Assembly: GCA_031213475.1 (NCBI GenBank)
Contig: JARUPZ010000016.1
Coordinates: forward strand, 372,001-436,000
DNA from: Nereocystis luetkeana
Lineage: Eukaryota > Sar > Phaeophyceae > Laminariales > Laminariaceae
DNA length: 64,000 nucleotides
Direction of reading: 5' to 3'
Positions 53,701 to 64,000 of this stretch are shown here, in pieces; the stretch's first letter is position 1, and each line of letters opens with the position of its first letter. Made by a program: the position numbers and the translations under genes. The notes under the pieces were generated by a model, which saw only the letters and a list, made by a program, of their open reading frames with translations, was not told where the DNA came from and made no database searches.

Positions 53701-56700
53701 GCTTGCGTTTTTCTCCTTTTGTTCGAGTGCTTCGTCGTGTTAGTTGATTCGATTGGTTGGTTTTTTAGTTGGTCGGTTTGTTGGTGGGTGTGGCTGCTAG
53801 CTGTTTGTTCGTTGCGTAATTTTGTCATACTTGTTCCGTTTTTTCCTTTGTGGTTCCCCCCCCCCCTCCATCCATCCCTCCCTCCCTCCGTCCTTCCCTC
53901 CCTCCCCCCCGTCCTCCATTCCACCACCCCCCCCCCCCCACCCCCACCAACCCATGCCGTGCCATCCACAAACCCACCGTGATCCAGACCGCAGCGCGAC
54001 GACCTTCTGGAGTTGGAGCGCCAGCTGGCCAAGCTCGGCCTCGAGAGCAAAACAGGCGGCCCCGGGGGACGATCACGCCACCGACAAAGCCTAGGAAACC
54101 CAGGCGCCCATCTGTCCTCCGCCCTGGGTGAGTCCTTTTGCTTACTCAACCAGTCCGTCATCTTTGGCGGTGGTCTAGCGGGCGGCGGTGCCGGCGGCGT
54201 GGGATCGAAGAAATCTGACGGTGGGGTAGGGGTGGGGTCTCCTCCCCCTCTTGTGCCTCCTCTGTCACGTGTCACGGTACCGATCGGGGCTGCGCGAGGG
54301 AACGGGAACGGGACCGGGAACAGAAACGGGAATGGGACCGGGAGCAGAAACTGGAACGGGACTGGGAACGGGAACGGGAACAAGAACGGGAACGGTAGCC
54401 CGGAAGCGGCGGCGGGTACGATCACGCCAGGTGGCCCGCTCGATGGTGCCGCTGCCTCCGGAGGCCGTAGCGGTGCAGGTGGCGGCGGTGGTGGGAGAGA
54501 AAGGAGAAGCGAGGGTGGGAGTGGTGGGGGGCTGGAGGACAGCAGACCCGAAGTACTATCGCCTCTAGAAGATGTGGGGGTCAAACGCGGCGATGCAGGA
54601 AATGGCGGGCGCGGCGTGGGATCGGCGGCGGAGGGGGGCGGGGGAGGGGGTGGGAGTCGGGGCGGGGGCGGGAGGGGACGAGCTGGCGTGGAAGGTGGGG
54701 GTGTGGCGGGTCAGGGGGTTAGGGCCGGTGGGGAGGAGGCGGAGGACCGGCGGATGTCTCAGTCGGGCGAGGAGAGGCGGGCGCAGGAGGAAGAAAAGGA
54801 GCAGGGAGAGATAATGCGGCTCTTGACGTGTCTCAAGACCCTGGGCGACGAGAACGTGTCACTGATGAAGGAGTGCGAGGATCGAGATAAGGCAAGCAAG
54901 ATGTATCGTTGGGCGTAGGTTCATGTGGGGGGGGAGGGGGGGGGGGGGGGGGTACTTGATAGGAGATATGTACTCGATCTCATGCATGGCCGTAGTCGTA
55001 TGACTATAGACCCTCGCATCCCTACGTGCAATGCCGGGACGGAGCATGTCGGGTTTTCACCGACCAGGTAGACATTGCTTGCACTTGCACCAAGCGCGAA
55101 GCGCCTTGAGGTGTCTGGCGAGTCGCATGAAGGGTGAACTGCATCCTACTAGGGGGGGGGAAGGGGTGGATGGGAGGGTGTACTCATGTCATGCAGGGCT
55201 GTAGCCGTGTGACCATAGACTCTCGCATCCCTGCGATACTGGGACTGAGCACGCCGGGTTTTCATCGAGCAGGCAGACACTACTTGCGCCAAACGCGAAG
55301 CGCCGTGATAGGGGGGGGGTAAGAGGGGCTTGAGAGGTCTGTAGCCTCGAACGGGTGTAGACCCCCCTGTTGCGTTATTTTGTCCAACTATCGGGCCAAA
55401 TGCATAGCGTATCGTGACGCTTGCTCGCTTGCTGGCTGGCTGGCTGGCTTCCTTCCTTTCTTACAGGTCCGTCGAGAGAGCGAAGCCGTCCGCGACGAGA
55501 TGAGGCGCTTCCAGGTCAAGTACCAGGAGAGGTGGGTGCCATCGTCTGCCTGTCCGCTCAAGTAGTGCGTTGTGCGTAGTCACATTTAGCGTTCGGTAGT
55601 GCTATACATTTTGTGCAGTAGTAGTGTTGTCGACTGGTATTGTTGCAAGACCGTATATCTACTGAAGAACAATGCACCTACTGTGCTGTAGAACCGCATC
55701 CCTACTGAAGGACAGTACGTTTCTCTGTACCGGGACATGATGTCTTCGACACTATAGGACAGTGTCTCTAATTTAGGGGATTTATTTCTAACGTAAGCCG
55801 GTATAGCTACTGTTCTGTAGGGCAGTATCAATATATCTACTGTAGCCCAGTACCTCTACCGCTATTCGCTGCCTCCACTCAAGGACAAAATCTCTCCTCT
55901 AGGATAGTATCCCCGCTTGTACCGTAGGACAGCAGTAAAACAACGGTACATGACATTTTTTTGCCGTTTTTAATCGGTGGCGTGGTTGGCCCCATCCGAC
56001 CCCGACCTCAGAATGCCGCAACAGTCGCGGCTGCGGCCAACGATTTTATTGTGATTGCGCCCCATGATTGTTCTCGTTGTGGCGGGGATTGTCGTTGTTA
56101 TGATTGGCGTGTTGTTGGACGTGGTGGCTGTTATCCGAAACACCAGACACCCAACCAGTGGTAGCATCCCATAGCAGCTAGGTCAGTGGGCCGCGACAGG
56201 ACTTATTCGATCCGTAACCGAAACATCCAATTTGTGCGATTACTTCAATTGAGTTTCAATTCTTCCGAGTGTGTTTCGATCACTCCGATTGGTCGGGTCG
56301 CTCCGATCGGTCAGACCACTACGACTAGTCCTATCGCCCCGATCGGTCTGATCATGCATTCACTCCAACTAGTGCAAGCACTTTTATTGGTCAAATCGCG
56401 CCTATCGGTCCTAGCGGTCTGATTGGTCCCATCACTCCGACTGGTCTACTCACTGCGATTGGTCTACTCACTGCAACATGTCCGGTCCGATCACTCCGAC
56501 TATTTATTTCCCAAACCCACCTTTCGAACAGATTAGCCCAGGCACTTGGTCGAATCTCTCCGATCACTCTGACTGGTCGAATTGGTGTGATGAGTCGAAC
56601 TTGTCCACTCACCCCGAATGGTTCAATCTTCCAAGTTTTCCGATCGGTCCGATCGGTCCGGTCCGATCACTCTGATGGTTTTGATACTTCACCCACAGGC

Positions 56701-58235
56701 CAGACCGATCAGTTCAAGCACTCCGATTGGTCGAATCACTCTGATCGGTCGGACCTCCGACAGGTTCGATTGGGTTGATCCCTCCGATTGACCCGCTCAC
56801 TCCGATCACTCCAGTGTTTCGTTTTTTTCCCGAACACTCCAATCGGCCCGGTCTGATCACTCCGATCGTTTTCGATGCCAAACCCACCTTCCACTTTCCA
56901 ACCGATCAATCGAGCCACGTACAATCACTAGACTTGTATACCCACCGATCATTAATGAATACCGAAACCACCCACAACGACGACGACCACCACCACCACC
57001 ACCGCCACCGTTGCTGATACTAAAATAAGGTTCACCCTCCTCAAGAAGACCCTCGATGAGGTAGTGAAGTCCTATCCCCTCCTCGCGGCGCCCGGGGGAG
57101 CAGCAGCCGTGGCCGGCGGCGGCGCCGACGCCACTCGGACAACAGAGGAGGTGAACAAGAGCGGCAACATTTCACGCGTCGGACCAAATCATGGTCGATC
57201 GTCATCTCCACAAGTGGACCGACTGATCTACCTACACAGTAGTAGCATTTTATTTTTATTTTCTTGTGCTGCTGTTGTGAGTTATTTGTTTATTTGTTTG
57301 CGTGCAAAAAAAAATCATCACACGGACCCTCACCCGGCGACATGTTGTCATATTACTCTGTCCCTATAAACATAGACAACTTTTTGTTTGAATGTTAGTG
57401 TTCATAGGTCGGTAAACTTGGGGACCCAAGTGGTACCAGATATATTTATATTTATATTTCGTTTGAATGTTAGTGTTTACAGGTCGTTATACTTGGGGGC
57501 AGAGTGGTACCAGGATATATTTATATATATATTATATATATATATATTATATATATATTATATGCGACTGTGATATATATACAAAACCCCCACCCAGGCA
57601 AATATGATACATTACATGCAGATAACATATCCCTGCTACCTGGCACGTGGTGGAATATCTCTGCCCGGACAGATGTAAATCACGGAATGGAGATCTGACC
57701 TGTTGGTGTTATCTTTTCGCCCCGACAGATGTACAGCACATCGCGAAGCGGAAATTATCGCGACACGACACGAATCTTAAAAAAGTGTGAAAGTGTGGCG
57801 AGCTTGATCTTTCTTTTTACCAATCCGCCGCAGGAGGAAGTAAATAAATGAATGTCCCGTGTGCAGAATCCTCCTTCCCTCTGACAAGAGTACCGGGTTT
57901 TTTCTCGCGCCCTCCTTTCCCCCCCAATCCCTGCGTACGCTTTTTTCCGCCTCAAAACGCCCTCCCCCCAAAAAACATATCCTGACCTCGTGTATCCCGA
58001 TATGGGATCCGACTTTTTGTTCATCCTGACCGGGTGTGCACTCCCGGTGTGGGTCGTTTTGAACCGAGCAGGTGCAGCGATTGTCTCAGTCCAACCGCAA
58101 GCTGAGTGCCCAGGTTAAAAAGTACGAGAAGTATTACCTTGAGCTCTGCCAGAAGGCAGACAGCAAGAGGAAGGAGCAGCTGTCCCAGGCGAAGGCTGCG
58201 AGGCAGCAACAACTTGCCCACCACCCTTCTTTCGG

Positions 58236-58273
<38 letters not shown>

Positions 58274-58454
58274 CACCGCTACCCCAGCAGAAGCAGCAGC
58301 AGCAGCAGCAGCAACAGCAACAGCAACATCAACAGAAGGGCCAAAGGAGACAATCACCTCTTGCTGGTGGTCGCCGGACACTGCAGCAGCAACAGCAACA
58401 GAAACAGAAACAGCATCCTGGTAATCAAAGTGCTGCCGTTACCGCGTCGCTTTC

Positions 58455-58488
<34 letters not shown>

Positions 58489-58902
58489 CACCAGCAGCTT
58501 CAGCAGCAGCACCAGCCGCCGCCGCCACCGCAGAGGCAACTCGTGGCCACCGCTGCCCCTCAGCAATACCCAGCGTTTTCCCAGCAGCACTTCCGTCAAA
58601 GCCAACAGCAACATCAACAACAGCAACAACACCAGCAACAGCAACAACAACCACCACAACCACAGCGACAACAGCAACAACAACCGCAACAACAACGTCA
58701 CCACCAACAGCAACAACAGCCAGGGCATAGATCTCAAGGGGTGCCTGTATACCGAGCGGAATCTCAGGCTCCTACCGCCGCGGCCATGAGAGGCAGGGGC
58801 AAGGCTGGTGGGGGGGTGGGGGGGGGGGCAGTGCCGATCGTGCATCTGGGGGAAAGTGCGGTGCATAGATCCGCGGGCCTCGACGAAGAGTCCGAAGTTT
58901 GA
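50714..58902 (+). CDS. NRBF2/Atg38-like protein: N-terminal MIT-like domain, coiled coil, poly-Gln tail; 8 exons
   Basis: Exons: 50714-50863, 51937-52047, 52684-52772, 53246-53566, 53988-54891, 55467-55531, 57030-57150, 58072-58902. All phases agree and give 863 residues. Exon 2 reads AHRCALGAEDSSRRGDHGMA, then HLDAARGFLRAAEQ; exon 3 continues with LASSLLLLADSHAARAEK. This matches the MIT-type pattern of NRBF2 (AH..RRA..L...G.Y..A...H..AA..L), a subunit of the class III PI3-kinase complex that acts in autophagy. Exons 4-5 are Gly/Ala/Asn-rich linkers. The end of exon 5, exons 6 and 7 and the start of exon 8 are charged helices (IMRLLTCLKTLGDENVSL, AVRDEMRRFQVKYQER, LSAQVKKYEKYYLELCQKA), as expected of a coiled coil. 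Residues from about 630 are Gln/His/Pro-rich from CAG/CAA repeats. Intron 5 uses a GC donor. Exon 5 could contain a further intron (a GTGAGT lies at 54128). The exon 1 assignment is the least certain. MIT and coiled coil are visible; the PI3K link is inference. Confidence 0.75.
51468..51565. mobile_element. MITE family B, copy in intron 1 of the NRBF2-like gene
   Basis: TTAACCCTCTTAGGACCCCA, GTCCCGTTTTGGGTACAAAC, CTTTGTCCCCACATATGG, ending AAAGGGGTTGAA. Confidence 0.85.
54960..55150 (+). repeat. Dispersed repeat family C, forward copy 1 of a tandem pair
   Basis: Preceded by a G-run; GTACTCGATCTCATGCATGG, GGCCGTAGTCGTATGACTAT, GCCGGGACGGAGCATGTCGG, GCATGAAGGGTGAACTGCAT. Lies in the GC-AG intron of the NRBF2-like gene. 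Confidence 0.85.
55150..55312 (+). repeat. Dispersed repeat family C, forward copy 2 of a tandem pair
   Basis: Begins again after a G-run with GTACTCATGTCATGCAGGGC and ends at AAACGCGAAGCGCCGTGA. It is more diverged than its neighbour (GCGATACTGGGACTGAGCAC). Confidence 0.8.
56230..56930 (+). repeat. Degenerate CACTCCGAT(C/T)GGTC repeats
   Basis: About 30 imperfect units of 15-19 bp such as CACTCCGATTGGTCGAATC over 700 bp of intron 6 of the NRBF2-like gene. Rich in the self-complementary CCGATCGG. Confidence 0.8.
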
Positions 58903-59294
58903 TCGATTGATTGATTGATTAGCCGAGGTATTGATGGGTTGGTCGGTTGATTCGTTGAATAACTGGTTGGTTGGTTGGTTGGTCGGTTGGTTGATCGATC
59001 GACTGGTTGGTTGGTTGATAGATGGATTGTTTGTTCTGTTGATGGTGTGATTGATAGAGTACGTGATTGCTTGGTTGATTGGTCGATCGATTGCTTTATT
59101 GGCGATTTGATCGACGATAAGGAAATCAGAGAGATATAAATATGTATCTGTGCGGTATGCATGGATGCGCCCCCCGTGATCGAATTGCAATCTCGTCTGT
59201 ACAGCCGTAAACACGCCTTTTTGTAGAAACAGAGCATTGATAGTATTTGTGGAAAGCGGTTTCGGGGCGGGGGAGAGGGGAGGGGAGGGGGTAC

Positions 59295-59580
59295 GCATTA
59301 TCATGCATGGCCGTAGTCGTATAACGATAGGCCCTCGCATCCCTACAATGCCGGGACGGAGCACGTCGGGTTTTCACCGACCAGGCAGACCTGGCTTCCA
59401 CCAAGCGCGAAGCGCCGTGAGTTGTTGGGCGAGTCGCATGAAGGGTGAGCTGCATCCTACTAATAACCGCTTTTGAGGCGGATTCTTGCTTATGGTGATG
59501 AATTTATTTATTTTTCGGTGTGGCCACTTGTGGAGACACCAATGGGTTTACTATATATCTGCCTTGTGGGTGCCATATAC
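59295..59580 (+). repeat. Dispersed repeat family C, long forward copy
   Basis: ATCATGCATGGCCGTAGTCG, TCCCTACAATGCCGGGACGG, GAGTCGCATGAAGGGTGAGC, ACCGCTTTTGAGGCGGATTC, GTGTGGCCACTTGTGGAGAC. It matches 36465-36790 to the end. Confidence 0.85.
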
Positions 59581-60476
59581 ACAAGCTCAATATGGGGTAG
59601 CATCACACGCTGCCGTGTCTACACAGACCGTAGAAATTTTGGCTCAGGTTCGACGAAATATTTGATTGATACTTGATTTCGTCACTTGCCTTTTGAAGCA
59701 TATATGCTCTGGTCGGGGTGCATCTAGTTTTTCTGGGGCTCCTCCTCCTTTCTCGAAGAGCTCTCTGCTTTTTTACCCGAAAATTTTGAGAAAATTTGAA
59801 TGGACAGCTTGATGATCTTTCCGATCACAGATGGCCTATTCCACAAGTGGTACACTTGTGGTCTCTCAAACGGATTCAGAAAACTTGTCTGACTGTCTGT
59901 CCGATCAGGGTCACTCTGTGGCCACCTACAGACAAATTCCCTGTCGAAACGGCTACGCCCATACCGCATGCATCAGGTTGAAGCCCTCGCGGAGGCGATC
60001 GTCATCGTCCAAACCTCACCTAATCGGGTGTACTATATGTGGTGTTATCAGAGTTGACTTCCAGCATCCCAATCAGGGTGACCGGACGACCGGACACGAG
60101 CTCGCCAGACGCCAGCGGAAGTATGTATGTACCGAAAATTGTTCTAAAACAAAATGGGTGTTGGCAAGTTTCTCGATCGGGGAGCCCCTTCAGCCGGGCA
60201 CAAAAGTAGCCGAAACGTGCTGTATCACCCTCAATCGTAGCCCACTTTTTGGAAAAATTAAAAACACACACGATTTTACACACTGATCTTAACCCCGACC
60301 CCCTGGGAGCATCGAGGGGAACGAAGATCATATGTGGGGAGGCGTTCATGTGGGGCGTGCTGTCAACCAAACCATTTCGACGAAGCCGGGCCCAAGTCCT
60401 GAGCATTTACATTGCAGGCTGGAACAGTAGGGAGGGTTGGTACAGCGCATACTATGGGGCAATCGGACAACGAAAT

Positions 60477-60650
60477 TAACGTTCGTTCAATGTTTTTTTT
60501 TTCACCAATTGCACCGATTGGCTCCGTCGTTTTCCCTGCATACTCCTCTTGCCTTTGTAACGTTCGTAGAATGTTTTTTTTTCACCAATTGCACCGATTG
60601 GCTCCGTCGTTTTCCCGGCATACCCCTCTCTTGCCTTTGTGTTACAACTG
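60477..60650 (+). repeat. Tandem duplication of about 84 bp
   Basis: AACGTTCGTTCAATG then poly-T, TCACCAATTGCACCGATTGG, CTCCGTCGTTTTCCC and CTCTTGCCTTTGT is followed at once by a second copy with a handful of changes. Confidence 0.9.
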
Positions 60651-60789
60651 CTTGATTGCTCCTGCTTTTGTTGAAACCGGTATTTTCCCCTCCCTTTTTT
60701 GCTTCCCTTCACGCTCTTATTTTTGGGGACGTTTCCACACCCCCTCGGAACAATGCACTGCTTCCTACTTCATAATCTCGATCTTTCGA

Positions 60790-61010
60790 GGCAGCTTGTA
60801 TTCCCGATCCTGTATGATTCACGTAGCTCATATCGACCGGGTGGGACCTGAAATCATCCGCATGATCTATCTAGCGCACGTTTCCTGGGTTGGTTCTGTA
60901 CTGTACAGATCCTGCATAATCTCTGACATCGGCAGGTGAGGAACCCTACTACTGTAGATGATACCTGGTATACTGTAGATAGATCATGATCGGGCCGAGC
61001 TGTTGAACGA
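60790..61010. repeat. GATCTA-rich dispersed repeat, copy 3
   Basis: GGTTCTGTACTGTACAGATC, CTACTGTAGATGATACC, CTGTAGATAGATCATGATCG. It resembles 44480-44590. Confidence 0.45.
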
Positions 61011-61316
61011 TCATGAGTGTTTTGGCTCGGCTTTTACGAACGAAAGCCTCTGGCGTGTGTCACGCGCCGTCGCGGTATGCGGGCTATACTCGATAGGGAT
61101 CGTCGGGAGGGAATGCATACGTACGCGCGTACCCGGTACGAATATAGTAGGCCCTGCATGCCTGGCGATAGTGAAAGCCCGGACAAAGAAATTATTGAAA
61201 GAGCGAGGAGACGAAAGCACTTGAAAAGGCGCGGAGACAAACTGACTTGAAAAAAGCTACCAAGATACCTGGTATATATGAGACGAAATACCGTGAAAAA
61301 AAGCAACGAGACGAAA

Positions 61317-61589
61317 TTACTTGAAAAAGCGAGAAGGAGAAGAAAAAACGTTCACTCTCTGTAGAGGAAGTACCCCCAGTATAGCCACTACTCGTAGAGT
61401 ACCCCCAGTGTACCGATCGGGGACAGTAAAAGCAGGCAAGTGCATCCAAGTATACCCGGAGGAATTTTCCATGGACTTAAAAAAAGTCGTTCCGTTCACA
61501 TCACTTACGTAGAAAATGGATGTATTATCGTAAACGAGTGTTAAATCCGCCTTAACACACTCATCATCAGGCAGTACAGTAGTAGTCAC
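61317..61589 (-). CDS. Possible exon(s) of an unassigned minus-strand gene
   Basis: A minus-strand frame of about 90 codons follows an acceptor-like CACCGTAG at 61590. It reads VLPDDECVKADLTLVYDNTS, then IFYVSDVNGTTFF and SSGYTWMHLPAF, which has ordinary amino-acid diversity unlike the low-complexity frames around it. A strong donor sequence TAC|GTAAGTG lies inside the frame near 61510, so the exon may end there. No family recognised. Other exon-like minus-strand frames lie at 62360-62546 (GKKIGRNFPQEDNPERK) and 63100-63338, and may belong to the same gene. Confidence 0.3.
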   Translation of the reverse strand: MTTTVLPDDECVKADLTLVYDNTSIFYVSDVNGTTFFKSMENSSGYTWMHLPAFTVPDRYTGGTLRVVAILGVLPLQRVNVFSSPSRFFK

Positions 61590-63099
61590 CTACGGTGTAG
61601 GATACCGGGGTGCACGGGAGGTGCTGCACATCGCCCTCTATATCTCATCTGCCAGCTGTGCTGCAGTCTCCAAAAACAGATGGGGGGGGGGGGGGGGGAA
61701 TCGATGACGTCGTGGATGACTAAAAAAAAGGATTCCTCCATCGAGAGCAACCAAACACCACGGACGCTTGGCACCGATTTTTCAGCGGAGGACAAGCCAA
61801 GAAAACTTGCATACAGATACGAAATACCGGATGCATTTTACGTTTTTATATTTTGTGGAACCAGTGCCCAGTCAAAACATGAAACGGGCGCATTATCCCC
61901 CGACACCAGACTCCCCCAGAAGGAACGAAAACCGGAAAACCAGAAGCGACAATCGACTGCCACGTTACCCCCCCCCCCCCCCACCCCCTTCCCCTGGCCG
62001 TTCAGCACCGCATTCATGCCTGCACACAGACCGTCTCAACAGCATAAACCAATCAACCAACTAATCATTCCAAGTCGACCTCGAAAAAAACAGAGGAAGG
62101 TTGCAACGAGAAAAGATGAAAAATGTCAAGATTTTTACGTACAGCATAGTACCTCGCCCATCATTACCCCCCAACAAACGTGCCCCCTCCCCTCCTCTCC
62201 TAGTACGTAGATACGAGTATACAGCACCAGCAGCAGCAGCGGTCTCGAAAAGGAAAAAAAAAACACCAATCATCACCACTGACATAATACCCTTCCGTAC
62301 CTAGAGGGGGAAAAACGACACGGCGGCCACGGGAAGGAACCCGAACCCCCACTATTAAAATCATGCCCCCGTCAATGGTGTTTCCCTCCGTCCGCCCACC
62401 ACTATTTTGCACTTGATGCCGCCAAAATTAGAAATTTCCTCGGTGGTAGTTCTCTTGTTCACTAATTTTCTCTCGGGATTGTCCTCTTGAGGGAAATTTC
62501 TTCCGATTTTTTTCCCGCAACTGTTTCCATCTGGGGAGAAAAACAAAGCTGCAGGTGAAATTAACCGTACGTGGTCCGAATATTACCCTGCCCCCCCTGC
62601 CCCCCTTCCTCCTCCCTTTGCCTTCAGCCCCATTTAGAACACCGGCCACCGCTACAAACATGAGGAACAGCTAACAAAAGCCACCATCGCCAAATCACGG
62701 CAAGACGGCAAGAACCGGGCGACACGAAACGTCACCACCTCTGTGGGGAACCCCCACCCCCTACTTCCTTCCCACCCTCTACATGTCCGCCGACGGGCGA
62801 GCGGGGGAGAAAGCGCGATTGACACGAGGCAAGGCCCCCTATTGAGCATCAACCGCCCCGCCCTCCACGTCCCCTCCTCTACTCTTCCAACTCGTCCCCT
62901 GTCCCCCGCGAAGCACGCCTCCCAAACAAAAAACGCCTGCGGGGGCGGCCGGTCGGCGCAACCAATACGCCTAGACAGGTCCGTCCATTGTCCGTCCGAA
63001 TGTACTGTACGTACGTAGGTGTCCAAGAATGAACGAAAAAACAGCACAAAAAAAGCATCACAAAAAAGTTTTGACCCGTCTATGTAGAGGGTTACCCTG

Positions 63100-63338
63100 G
63101 TGTGATTTGGATGGATGGACAAAAGGATGAACTAATGAATGGGTCCTGGCTGCTCGCTGTCTTCCTTTTGGTTGAGCTCATCAGTAGCGCGATCCCCCCC
63201 CGGCCGCCCCCCCCCCCCCCTCCACTCCTGTCACCCCCGCGTGATCCCCCCCGGAAGTTACCTCCTCCCCCACCTCCACCCCCACCGCCGCCCCCACCTC
63301 CAGCAGGCTTGTTACGTTTGGGAGGGAGCGATTGCCAT
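63100..63338. other. Poly-Gly / poly-Pro coding-like stretch, strand unresolved
   Basis: On the minus strand, a good acceptor CTGCAG precedes 63338 and the frame gives PPKRNKPAGG then NFRGGSRGGDRSGG, an RGG-like composition. On the plus strand the same DNA gives a proline-rich frame ending HLQQITEEEIYAPHAYTG. One may be an exon. Base composition alone could keep both open. Confidence 0.25.
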
Positions 63339-63510
63339 CTGCAGCAAATCACGGAGGAGGAAATATACGCACCGCACGCATACACGGGAACAAGCGGGCA
63401 CGGGGTGGGAGGGTTACAGCAGTGAAAGAAAAACGTCGCCGGGAATACCTACTTTGAACACTCTTGTTAACATAGAACCCTCAATAGCCTCGGCTGCTGT
63501 GATCGTTGAA

Positions 63511-63675
<165 letters not shown>

Positions 63676-64000
63676 CTACCTGTAGTAAAGCCAGTAGTGG
63701 CAACACTATTAGTTGTAATTGTTCTGTAGGAAACTCTATAAAACAAGCATGACGAGTTTCGTAGACCGAGCGACGTCGTTGCGACCAACTACGACAGAAA
63801 AAACGACTCCGCCAAATAAAAAAAGTTACAACAACAAAAAGCCGAGACGACTTTTTGCGCGCGCCGTCAAAAAAAGACACGCCAACACCCTCCGTTGGGA
63901 CGGCTGCGTAGACCTTTGCCTAGCTTCGACGAAATGGACTGAACATACTTGACCGATCATAACCCTGACCTCTTAAAAAAACGCGGAATGAAAATGTAAG

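Larger units (their letters stand above)
58903..61250. other. Region 3' of the NRBF2-like gene, no gene recognised
   Basis: Begins with GATTGATTGATT and TTGGTTGGTTGG short repeats (58903-59110), then the family C copy at 59295-59580. Frames at 59830-60410 on both strands are open for 130-150 codons but carry no recognisable motif. A tandem duplication (60477-60650) and GATC-rich sequence (60790-61010) follow. Confidence 0.4.

Noticed and set aside
54128-54480. Possible intron inside exon 5 of the NRBF2-like gene starting at GTGAGT
   Set aside because: No clear partner acceptor restores the phase and the frame is open throughout, so the uninterrupted exon was kept; not excluded.
53640-54584. 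314-codon minus-strand ORF
   Set aside because: Antisense shadow of the G-rich exon 5 of the NRBF2-like gene; the plus strand has in-phase splice sites.
58354-59364. 336-codon minus-strand ORF
   Set aside because: Leu-rich shadow of the CAG/CAA poly-Gln exon, continuing into the TTGGTTGG repeats.

Overview
This is a repeat-rich eukaryotic nuclear window. The organism is most likely a photosynthetic stramenopile (ochrophyte), and the intron density and G/S-, A- and Q-rich proteins would suit a brown alga or a close relative. The main evidence is a short first exon on the minus strand at 50229-50147. It encodes a signal peptide running into an Ala-Phe junction, the 'ASAFAP'-type presequence of plastids bounded by secondary membranes. 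It splices in phase to a carboxyl-terminal processing protease (S41/CtpA). Genus and species cannot be read from the sequence.

Layout. 1-569: tail end of a non-LTR (LINE) reverse-transcriptase ORF. 570-11880: no convincing gene; MITE-like elements, a tRNA-derived SINE-like piece, segmental duplications and tandem repeats. 11881 to about 16180 (+): an unidentified multi-exon gene whose exon phases agree. 16181-21769: intergenic, with microsatellites and degenerate tandem repeats. 21770-50229 (-): ctpA, a 28.5-kb gene in 16 exons, only about 2.9 kb of it coding. Its 15 introns hold most of the repeats in the window. 50230-50713: a 484-bp space between two divergent genes. 50714-58902 (+): an 8-exon gene with an N-terminal MIT-like helical bundle resembling NRBF2/Atg38, low-complexity G-rich linkers, a coiled coil and a poly-Gln tail. 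58903-64000: repeats and a few exon-like minus-strand ORFs that may belong to a gene extending past the right edge.

Exon boundaries were worked out by eye from reading frame, splice-site sequence and phase. Both well-supported gene models sum to a multiple of three (963 and 863 residues). Two introns, one in each gene, need a GC donor.

The most unusual signals lie in noncoding DNA. (1) About six degenerate copies of the 3' end of ctpA exon 13, some with a splice donor, are arrayed in the following intron. (2) Two copies of the exon 8 acceptor junction lie upstream of the real one. (3) The 9-bp palindrome TACCWGGTA occurs at least 33 times in 64 kb, where about 0.5 would be expected. (4) Several short inverted-repeat transposon families, a 66-bp satellite and long foldbacks fill the introns.
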